Shown here piece after piece: positions 1 through 5,326 of a stretch of DNA of 7,937 bases. Every line of letters starts with the position of its first letter. Position 1 is the stretch's first letter. The translations under genes were made by a program, and so were the position numbers. This DNA comes from Bacteroidales bacterium (GTDB taxonomy: Bacteria > Bacteroidota > Bacteroidia > Bacteroidales > UBA12077), in contig DAOWML010000087.1 in the NCBI GenBank assembly GCA_030643125.1, positions 1-7,937 of the forward strand, read 5' to 3'. Below the pieces are notes generated by a model that worked only from the letters and a program-made list of their open reading frames with translations, was not told the DNA's origin and made no database searches.

Positions 1-483
1 GTCAACCGAGCTTACCAGTTTGTGATCTTTTAAAATATACCTGTTTGCTACTACAAGTAAGACTAAAGATATTAATGGGAAATATGCCCCCAAATCAGGT
101 TCAATCATAATATTAGCATCTGTAAAAAATTGAGGGTAGTTTAAGAAAATACCGGCTACTAATATTATATTTAAGAATATACTTAGTTTAACAAGTTTTA
201 ATTGGTGAGGCCTGTTTTTATACCTGAAAATTGCATAAACAACAAAAATCACAATAATCAATATTATAATCAATAAAGGTAAACTTGCCATTTTATCCAT
301 TTGCGGAATGCTGTCGGGAGAAGGATCGGAAATACCAAGAGCAGACATCTCATAATAGTCGGTTTCCAATACATCGCTGTGAACTTCTGTAAATTCTGTG
401 ATATTAACAACCGGATAGAAAAACATTAAAACATTTGCAATTACAGCAAGGGCAAGAAATAGTGTTTGAATTCTTTGAATCAT
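1..483 (-). CDS. DUF4293 family membrane protein (3' end cut by window edge)
   Basis: The reading frame runs leftwards from ATG at 481-483 to the window edge without a stop, giving 161 residues. The N-terminus MIQRIQTLFLALAVI is the typical opening of the Bacteroidota DUF4293 family. Four hydrophobic segments are visible, at about residues 5-24, 66-85, 99-116 and 132-148. An acidic, probably periplasmic loop (about 25-64) separates the first two. A positively charged stretch, RYKNRPHQLK (about 87-96), lies between the second and third and fits a cytoplasmic loop. The last visible residues (ANRYILKDHKLVSSVD) resemble the family C-terminus, so probably only a few residues are missing. The role of the family is unknown, and I can only call it a small inner-membrane protein. 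It starts 45 bases after the lptB stop and has its own promoter-like element in that gap. No Shine-Dalgarno sequence is visible; the leader is A/T-only near the start, as is common in this phylum. Confidence 0.85.
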   Translation of the reverse strand, partial: MIQRIQTLFLALAVIANVLMFFYPVVNITEFTEVHSDVLETDYYEMSALGISDPSPDSIPQMDKMASLPLLIIILIIVIFVVYAIFRYKNRPHQLKLVKLSIFLNIILVAGIFLNYPQFFTDANIMIEPDLGAYFPLISLVLLVVANRYILKDHKLVSSVD

Positions 484-505
484 TTTATTTAATATTTAAT
501 TTTTG

Positions 506-513
506 CAAAGATA
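506..513 (-). promoter_or_regulatory. Bacteroidota -7 promoter element for the DUF4293 gene
   Basis: On the minus strand this reads TATCTTTG, an exact match to the TAnnTTTG element recognised by the Bacteroidota primary sigma factor. It ends 22 bases before the DUF4293 ATG, which implies a short leader of roughly 15 bases. It lies inside the 45-base gap after lptB, so DUF4293 may be transcribed separately from lptB. I do not see a TTG or TTTG -33 element at the usual distance, which keeps confidence moderate. Confidence 0.5.
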
Positions 514-528
514 GAGAATTGATATTTG

Positions 529-1266
529 CTAATTTTTACCTTGTCTTCTCAATTCAAAATTTTTCCCAAGATAAACCTTTCTTACATGCTCATCGTCGGC
601 AAGCTCCTGTGCTGTTCCTGATTTTAATATAGCACCTTCAAAAAGCAGATAGGCACGATCGGTTATTGAAAGTGTTTCATGAACATTATGGTCGGTAATA
701 AGTACCCCGATATTTTTTTCTTTTAGTTTGCTGACAATTGTTTGAATATCCTCAACAGCAATCGGGTCAACACCGGCAAAGGGTTCATCTAAAAGAATAA
801 ACTTCGGGTCAACTGCGAGCGCCCTTGCAATTTCTGTTCTTCGCCTTTCGCCACCCGAAAGCTGAATACCCATACTTTTACGAACGTGGCTAAGCCCGAA
901 TTCATCAATTAATGTTTCAAGCCGCTCCTGTTGCTCTGCTTTGGATAATTTTGTAAATTGAAGTACCGATAATATATTGTCTTCTACACTTAGTTTTCTG
1001 AAAACAGATGCTTCCTGAGGCAGGTAACCAATTCCTTTTTGCGATCGCTTATACATTGGTTCATTGGTTATCTCAAGGTCTTCGAGAAATATTTTGCCGG
1101 CAAGTGGCTTTATTAAACCTACGATCATATAAAATGTTGTGGTTTTCCCGGCCCCGTTTGGGCCAAGCAAACCAACAATTTCGCCTTCTTTTACTTCAAC
1201 AGTTACTTTATTTACAACTGTGCGGTGTCTGTATTTTTTTACAAGGTTTTCTGTTCTGAGAATCAT
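529..1266 (-). CDS. lptB: LptB, ATPase of the lipopolysaccharide export ABC transporter
   Basis: This 245-residue cytoplasmic ATPase drives the LptB2FG transporter, which extracts lipopolysaccharide from the inner membrane and pushes it along the Lpt bridge to the outer membrane. All ABC motifs are present and intact. They are Walker A GPNGAGKT (residues 35-42), the Q-loop at Q84 ([17 protein letters not shown], the LptB-type version), signature LSGGE (136-140) followed by [10 protein letters not shown], Walker B FILLDEP (156-162) with catalytic E161, and the switch histidine H193 in [19 protein letters not shown] right after Walker B is characteristic of LptB rather than a generic ABC importer ATPase. 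Length matches the family (about 240 residues). The ATG start leaves the usual few residues before the first strand, and the stop is TAG. lptF, lptG and lptC are not in the window. A TAnnTTTG element lies 18 bases upstream of the start codon. The kdsD gene two genes away supports a lipopolysaccharide context. Confidence 0.96.
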   Translation of the reverse strand: MILRTENLVKKYRHRTVVNKVTVEVKEGEIVGLLGPNGAGKTTTFYMIVGLIKPLAGKIFLEDLEITNEPMYKRSQKGIGYLPQEASVFRKLSVEDNILSVLQFTKLSKAEQQERLETLIDEFGLSHVRKSMGIQLSGGERRRTEIARALAVDPKFILLDEPFAGVDPIAVEDIQTIVSKLKEKNIGVLITDHNVHETLSITDRAYLLFEGAILKSGTAQELADDEHVRKVYLGKNFELRRQGKN

Positions 1267-1284
1267 AATTTATTATTATCCTGC

Positions 1285-1292
1285 CAAAGGTA
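1285..1292 (-). promoter_or_regulatory. Bacteroidota -7 promoter element for lptB
   Basis: The minus strand reads TACCTTTG, an exact TAnnTTTG match, ending 18 bases upstream of the lptB ATG. The predicted transcript would have a leader of only about a dozen bases, containing AGGA too far from the start (about 13 bases) to be a convincing Shine-Dalgarno sequence. No clear -33 TTTG is seen at 19-23 bases further upstream. The call rests on the -7 match and its position. Confidence 0.5.
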
Positions 1293-1337
1293 TAAATAAT
1301 TGTACTATTTGATGATAATTGAAATTATAAATAATTG

Positions 1338-1388
1338 CACCACAGATGGACACAGATTAACACAAATTATCTGAGAAAATCTGTGGTG
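1338..1388. repeat. Symmetric stem-loop made of 10-base-period CACAGAT / ATCTGTG units
   Basis: The left half is three consecutive 10-base units beginning at 1341, 1351 and 1361 (CACAGATGGA, CACAGATTAA, CACAAATTAT). The right half has two 10-base units beginning at 1369 and 1379 (ATCTGAGAAA, ATCTGTGGTG). Because ATCTGTG is the reverse complement of CACAGAT, the element folds as one hairpin. The outer stem is a perfect 10 base pairs (1338-1347 with 1379-1388). A 3x3 internal loop follows, then an inner 7-base-pair stem with one mismatch (1351-1357 with 1369-1375) and an 11-base loop. From memory, CCACAGAT...ATCTGTGG elements of this sort recur in intergenic regions of many bacterial genomes, so I read it as one copy of a dispersed palindromic repeat. 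It lies between the 3' end of the DUF5686 gene and lptB. On the gene-sense strand it is not followed by a T-run, so it is not a canonical intrinsic terminator, although it could protect the upstream mRNA 3' end. Confidence 0.8.
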
Positions 1389-1463
1389 AAAAAACGCTTT
1401 CTATAACGAGATATTTTTTTACTCAAATTAAGTATTATTGTTTATTAGTGAAAGATACCAGAA

Positions 1464-3944
1464 TCAGAATGTAAAATAAACGGATATGAATAAAGCAAAA
1501 CTGTTTATGTTTTCATTATCTAAATGAGATAATCTCCAGATACCATCTATTCTCAATACTTTAAAAATGTTTTCAATGCCTACACCGGCTTCTATATAAG
1601 GATTTTCAAGGGTATGAGTGATAGAGGGCAGTTCGTTGTATGCTCTATTTTTATCTGATAGAGTACCAATTACCCCATTTACAAAACCCACTTCGCGCCA
1701 TTTTAATTTACGCATCAGTGGTATCTTGTTAAGAAATAATCCGTCAAAATGATGAGTGTAAAATATGCTTAAATAAAAATCACTAACAAATTCGAAATAG
1801 TTCATCAGATTAAATGAGTATTCATCAAAAATAAAAGTTTCGTTACCCGGATGCAACTCAAGTAAAGGCCATGCAACAGTACCCCATATTTTTCCTCCTT
1901 CAATACTATATCTCGACCAACCCAGATTTGCTACATTAAACCATTGTCGTATTCCTAATCTTAATTTGTGATATTCATAATCACCTCCAAATAAACCCGG
2001 GATACCATAAGCATATTGCATTGTAATTATAGGATACCTTGTGCCGACACTAGTTCTTTGAAAATTTCCCATTATAAACTTTTCATTATAGGCAAAACGA
2101 AAATCGAGGCCAATTTCAGTAGTTGTGATCTTCTCTAAATCCTTCAAATCACCGGATTCATCATAAACCTGCACAGTTTCTTTTTCAACAGGAATAATGT
2201 CTTTTTGTGTAAAGTTAATTTTGTTGGATAAGCCGTTGAACCATTCGTGTTCGTAATATGCTTTAAATTCTTTTTTCATTGATAGTTTATTCGCCGGGTT
2301 TCTCCTGAAAATGGCAGCAAAGAAAAAATCTTCATTGATGGCTCTTGGCCTGCTGGCAAGTTGTTCAATGTCATAAATATAACTTCCGCCAATTGCCCTG
2401 CGAGGGTTTTTATTTGGCAGATACAAAAATCCAACTCCAAATTTTAATTTTTGGTCTAATGTTCCATAAGCAATATGTCCGTTAAGTCTGATTTGTTTAT
2501 GAAAATCGCGTGTTGTCCTGCCACCAATTCTTAGCCTTGTACCTTCAATGGAATTAAAGCTAACAAGAGAAGCATAAGGGCCAATCTCTAATTTACCTAC
2601 ATCGTAGTAACCCGTAACTATAGTTCTAATTACGTCCACATAAGTTTTAAATGCCGGTAGGTTTTTTAGGGTATCAATCATTTGGTTGATGGTTCTTTCG
2701 TCCTTTGTCAGTGAATCGTGCCTGTTTTCGTTCCAAAACTCCTCATCTTTAATATATGCTTTTTCCGAAACTATTACATTGGTAGGTGTGGAATAAAACT
2801 TTTTATCCATTAACCGGTTAAAGACAAAATTTCTATAGGTGGTTGTTTTTCTGCCAAAGAATCCTAATGTCTTTTTGCTGTTTTCAATAATATTAAAGTC
2901 TCCGATTCCCTTATCTTTTATTACCATCCAATGTTTTCCATCTATTAAATCAAACTCCTGGGAGAGTACTAAATCGTTGATATAATTAATATTTGCATCA
3001 TCAGCAATTTGTATTTTAAATGATTTTATAGAAAAAGTGGTATCATGTACCCAAAGATGGCCGGTAAATGTTAATTCCTGTTTCCTTCTCGGTTTAAACA
3101 TTAGTTTATAGCACCATTTGTCGGAAATAAAAGCACTGTCCACGAGATAATATTTATATGTGTTCAATCCAAAATTAGCTATAGGGCTTACAAAGTTCTT
3201 TTGAAAAATTGAAATATAATTGTCGTAAAAATCATATTTCTGAAGCATATCTCCCAAAAATTGAAGAACACTTACATTTTCAACACCTGAAATATGGGCA
3301 GCCTTAATAACTTCTTTTTCTGTCCTGGGGCTTTTCCTGAAATAATAATCAGATAATGATTCGGAAAGGAAAACAGGCAAATAGGTTTTACCATTAACTG
3401 TTGATGTATCAACATAATCGAATATGAAATTAAAGGGTTTTAGAATTTTCCTGTTTTTAAACCGTTCGGATATATTATTAGCATCAATCTGAATTTTATT
3501 ATAAACTTCATATTGATAAGCATCAAATTCTTTTTTGCTGTTCTTTTTTTTGTTTTTAATAATTTTTCTAAATAGTATGTCGGCAGGATTCTCCCCGGCA
3601 AGGATAACTACTTCGGGAAGATTAATGTTTTTTGGTTGTAATTCGAAATTAATTTCCTGGAATCGGTTTTTAAATACCTTTATTGATTGAGTTTTATAGC
3701 CCATGTAAGAAGCTACCAAAGTATCAGAGGGAGTCTTGGTTTCTATTGAATAATTCCCGTCAAAATCGGAAGTAACGCCTATTGTAGTTCCTTTTAAAAG
3801 GATATTTGCAAATGGAATAGGTTCCTTAGTTCCAACATCGGTAACTTTTCCCATTATTTTTGTTACCTGGCCAGAAACATGGAAATACATGGGAATTAGA
3901 AATAAGAAAATAATTACTGGTCTTATTTCTTTTTTTATTTGCAT
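1464..3944 (-). CDS. DUF5686 outer-membrane protein with N-terminal carboxypeptidase-regulatory-like domain
   Basis: This 826-residue protein is predicted to be secreted and inserted in the outer membrane. A signal peptide is visible: basic start MQIKKEIR, hydrophobic core to about residue 21, and likely cleavage after VSG (23-25). There is no lipobox cysteine. Residues 30-90 form a beta-sandwich domain of the carboxypeptidase-regulatory-like type, with GKVTD, PFANILLKGT, GVTSDFDGNYSI (56-67) and SYMGYKT (79-85). The DUF5686 signature follows, GENPAD at 117-122 and YQYEVYNK at 143-150. The C-terminal half is rich in alternating aromatic/hydrophobic strands and ends in VYFTF; a terminal aromatic residue is typical of BAM-inserted barrels. 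There is no TonB plug domain, so it is not a TonB-dependent receptor. The function of the family is unknown. The start ATG has an A/T leader without Shine-Dalgarno, and only an imperfect -7 element (TATCTTTT, 4008-4015) is seen upstream. It lies between kdsD (110-base gap) and lptB (197-base gap). Confidence 0.9.
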   Translation of the reverse strand: MQIKKEIRPVIIFLFLIPMYFHVSGQVTKIMGKVTDVGTKEPIPFANILLKGTTIGVTSDFDGNYSIETKTPSDTLVASYMGYKTQSIKVFKNRFQEINFELQPKNINLPEVVILAGENPADILFRKIIKNKKKNSKKEFDAYQYEVYNKIQIDANNISERFKNRKILKPFNFIFDYVDTSTVNGKTYLPVFLSESLSDYYFRKSPRTEKEVIKAAHISGVENVSVLQFLGDMLQKYDFYDNYISIFQKNFVSPIANFGLNTYKYYLVDSAFISDKWCYKLMFKPRRKQELTFTGHLWVHDTTFSIKSFKIQIADDANINYINDLVLSQEFDLIDGKHWMVIKDKGIGDFNIIENSKKTLGFFGRKTTTYRNFVFNRLMDKKFYSTPTNVIVSEKAYIKDEEFWNENRHDSLTKDERTINQMIDTLKNLPAFKTYVDVIRTIVTGYYDVGKLEIGPYASLVSFNSIEGTRLRIGGRTTRDFHKQIRLNGHIAYGTLDQKLKFGVGFLYLPNKNPRRAIGGSYIYDIEQLASRPRAINEDFFFAAIFRRNPANKLSMKKEFKAYYEHEWFNGLSNKINFTQKDIIPVEKETVQVYDESGDLKDLEKITTTEIGLDFRFAYNEKFIMGNFQRTSVGTRYPIITMQYAYGIPGLFGGDYEYHKLRLGIRQWFNVANLGWSRYSIEGGKIWGTVAWPLLELHPGNETFIFDEYSFNLMNYFEFVSDFYLSIFYTHHFDGLFLNKIPLMRKLKWREVGFVNGVIGTLSDKNRAYNELPSITHTLENPYIEAGVGIENIFKVLRIDGIWRLSHLDNENINSFALFISVYFTF

Positions 3945-4054
3945 ACTATATTATTGATAGATAAATTCTATTTCGAAACCGGATATTTTTGTTTTGTAAT
4001 TTTACTAAAAAAGATATAAATAGTTTTGTTAAAGTCATTAATAATCAATTGTTC

Positions 4055-5020
4055 CTATAAAATACCTTCTTTCAGAATGTCATGAAGGTGTATCACTCCT
4101 ACATAATTAGTGCCATCTGTAACGAGTAGTTGGGTGATGTTTTTTTTACGCATTACACTAAGTGCATCTATTACCAAAGTATTTTTTTCTATTGTTCGGG
4201 GTTTTGGTGTCATTATATCTCCTGCATTTTTATTTTCAATTGAATAGTTTTTTTCCAACATACGTCGCAAATCTCCATCTGTTACAATACCTGCGAGTTT
4301 GTTATTTTCAAGAACAGCAGTAGCGCCAAGTCTATTCGATGAAATTTCTATTATTGTAGTTTTAATATCATCATTAATATCAACTTTTGGAGCAGTATTA
4401 TTTGCAGATAAATCTCCAACTTTTAAATAGAGTTTCTTGCCTATTGCGCCTCCGGGATGATACTTTGCAAAATCTTCCACTGTAAATCCCCTGCATTCTA
4501 ATAAAGCAACAGCGAGTGCATCTCCCATAACCAATTGTGCAGTTGTGCTGGACGTTGGTGCTAGATTATTCGGGTATGCTTCTTTTTTCACACCTGTATT
4601 AATTATATAATTCGCTTGTACAGCGAGAAACGAATCCGTATTACCCGTAAAAGCTATTAATTTATTTCCCCTAATTTTCAATTGAGGAACTAATATTTTA
4701 ATTTCAGGTGTTGTACCACTGTTAGAAATGCAAATAATTATATCTTCTTTTCTGATTGCCCCTAAATCACCATGAATAGCATCAGCCGCATGCATGAAAA
4801 TTGATGGGGTTCCGGTAGAATTTAGTGTTGAAACAATTTTGTTTGCTATTATTGCACTTTTACCAATTCCGGTTATAATAACTCTACCTGATGAATGATA
4901 AATTAACTCAACTGCTTTTGAAAAATCGTCATTAACCTGAGATTTTAAATTATTAATAGCATTTAATTCGTTATCAATAGTACGTATTACTATTTGTAAT
5001 ATTTCTTCACTTGTTTTCAA
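4055..5020 (-). CDS. kdsD: KdsD-type D-arabinose 5-phosphate isomerase (KpsF/GutQ family), SIS domain plus two CBS domains
   Basis: The enzyme interconverts D-ribulose 5-phosphate and D-arabinose 5-phosphate in the cytoplasm, the first step towards Kdo for the lipopolysaccharide inner core. The 321 residues match the family length. The SIS domain covers about residues 35-180, with GIGKSA (51-56), HAADAIHGDLG (77-87), SNSGTTPEI (99-107) and NLAPTSSTT (152-160). The four residues equivalent to the catalytic set described for E. coli KdsD (K59, E111, E152, H193) are present at a constant offset of five: K54, E106, E147 and H188 (in HPGGAIGKKL). Two CBS modules follow at about 203-262 and 268-321. 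The start is TTG at 5018-5020: an in-frame TAA lies two codons upstream, and the next methionine (M76) is inside the SIS domain, so no ATG start is possible. MKTSEEILQ aligns with the usual family N-terminus. No Shine-Dalgarno is visible. The gene is divergent from recQ. GutQ- or KpsF-like use in another polymer cannot be excluded. Confidence 0.92.
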   Translation of the reverse strand: MKTSEEILQIVIRTIDNELNAINNLKSQVNDDFSKAVELIYHSSGRVIITGIGKSAIIANKIVSTLNSTGTPSIFMHAADAIHGDLGAIRKEDIIICISNSGTTPEIKILVPQLKIRGNKLIAFTGNTDSFLAVQANYIINTGVKKEAYPNNLAPTSSTTAQLVMGDALAVALLECRGFTVEDFAKYHPGGAIGKKLYLKVGDLSANNTAPKVDINDDIKTTIIEISSNRLGATAVLENNKLAGIVTDGDLRRMLEKNYSIENKNAGDIMTPKPRTIEKNTLVIDALSVMRKKNITQLLVTDGTNYVGVIHLHDILKEGIL

Positions 5021-5051
5021 ATTGTATTAAAATTAAATAGTTTATCTTTAA

Positions 5052-5059
5052 CAAAATTA
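5052..5059 (-). promoter_or_regulatory. Bacteroidota -7 promoter element for kdsD
   Basis: The minus strand reads TAATTTTG, an exact TAnnTTTG match, ending 31 bases before the TTG start of kdsD. Expected transcription start is about 7 bases further on, giving a leader of roughly 25 bases made almost entirely of A and T. No clear -33 TTTG is seen. In sequence this A/T-rich, exact matches by chance are not rare, so position is the main support. Confidence 0.45.
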
Positions 5060-5170
5060 CTAATATTTAAGATAATCTAATTGAAGTCGCTTTTTAAAGT
5101 CATTTATAATGTGCTTATGGAAACTGGCAAATTGCCTTTAATAGGTTGACTTTCATTGCTTTTTTATAAT

Positions 5171-5192
5171 TTAATAAAAAATTAATAAAAAA
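5171..5192. repeat. Tandem 11-base A/T repeat upstream of the recQ promoter
   Basis: Two perfect consecutive copies of TTAATAAAAAA occupy 5171-5181 and 5182-5192, followed by a partial third (TTA). The array ends four bases before the TTTG proposed as the recQ -33 element. The A-tracts repeat at about one helical turn, so the DNA may be intrinsically curved and could behave like an UP-type activating element. That functional reading is inference; the repeat itself is directly seen. Confidence 0.6.
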
Positions 5193-5196
5193 TTAT

Positions 5197-5229
5197 TTTG
5201 TATTTAAAATAAAAATTTCTATAAATTTG
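5197..5229 (+). promoter_or_regulatory. Bacteroidota-type promoter for recQ (-33 TTTG, -7 TAAATTTG)
   Basis: TTTG at 5197-5200 is followed, after 21 bases, by TAAATTTG at 5222-5229, an exact TAnnTTTG match. The spacing fits the range reported for Bacteroidota and flavobacterial promoters (about 17-23 bases). It is the only promoter in this window with both elements. Transcription would begin near 5236, leaving a leader of about 90 bases before the recQ ATG, longer than for the other genes here. I see no obvious stable structure in that leader. Confidence 0.6.
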
Positions 5230-5326
5230 TATAAAAAGAATACAATAATTTCAGGTTTATTTAACAATCATTAGTAATTTTACTTAGAAATTAATATTAC
5301 TATTAAAAAAATTGATGTAGGACAAG

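Larger units (their letters stand above)
5021..5326. other. Divergent kdsD-recQ intergenic region (306 bases), no gene seen
   Basis: This very A/T-rich spacer carries promoter-like elements in both directions: a minus-strand -7 element for kdsD at 5052-5059 and a plus-strand -33/-7 pair for recQ at 5197-5229. A tandem 11-base A/T repeat (5171-5192) sits directly before the recQ -33 element. A small inverted repeat, GGCAA-A-TTGCC (5126-5136), lies in the only GC-richer patch near the middle and might be a protein-binding site, but five-base arms are weak evidence. The longest ATG frame I noticed in the central patch, starting at 5117, has only ten codons and no sign of being a gene. I see no tRNA, terminator or riboswitch. 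Confidence 0.7.

Noticed and set aside
435..632. Plus-strand open frame of 65 codons
   Set aside because: It overlaps the minus-strand lptB 3' end and the DUF4293 5' end, and its protein is low-complexity (runs of F, L, I) with no recognisable family, so it is a shadow of the genes on the other strand.
1008..1259. Plus-strand open frame of 83 codons antisense to lptB
   Set aside because: It lies entirely within the conserved Walker A to Q-loop part of lptB on the opposite strand and has no family resemblance or ribosome binding site.
1338..1388. Intrinsic terminator for the DUF5686 gene
   Set aside because: The hairpin is real, but on the transcribed sense strand it is followed by mixed A/T sequence rather than a T-run; the T-run lies on the wrong side.
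3971..3978. Perfect palindrome TTTCGAAA upstream of the DUF5686 gene
   Set aside because: Eight bases in A/T-rich DNA is weak, there is no second copy nearby, and it matches no operator I can name.
5096..5153. Seven-base inverted repeat AAAGTCA ... TGACTTT in the kdsD-recQ gap
   Set aside because: The arms are short, A/T-rich and 44 bases apart; such pairs are expected by chance here.
5146..5170. TTGACT followed by TATAAT, resembling a sigma-70 promoter of the E. coli type
   Set aside because: The spacer is only 13 bases, well short of 17, and the Bacteroidota primary sigma factor uses TTTG/TAnnTTTG elements instead.
5314..5319. ATGTAG start-stop pair 13 bases upstream of the recQ start
   Set aside because: It could in principle act as a minimal upstream frame, but it is easily produced by chance and has no ribosome binding site of its own.
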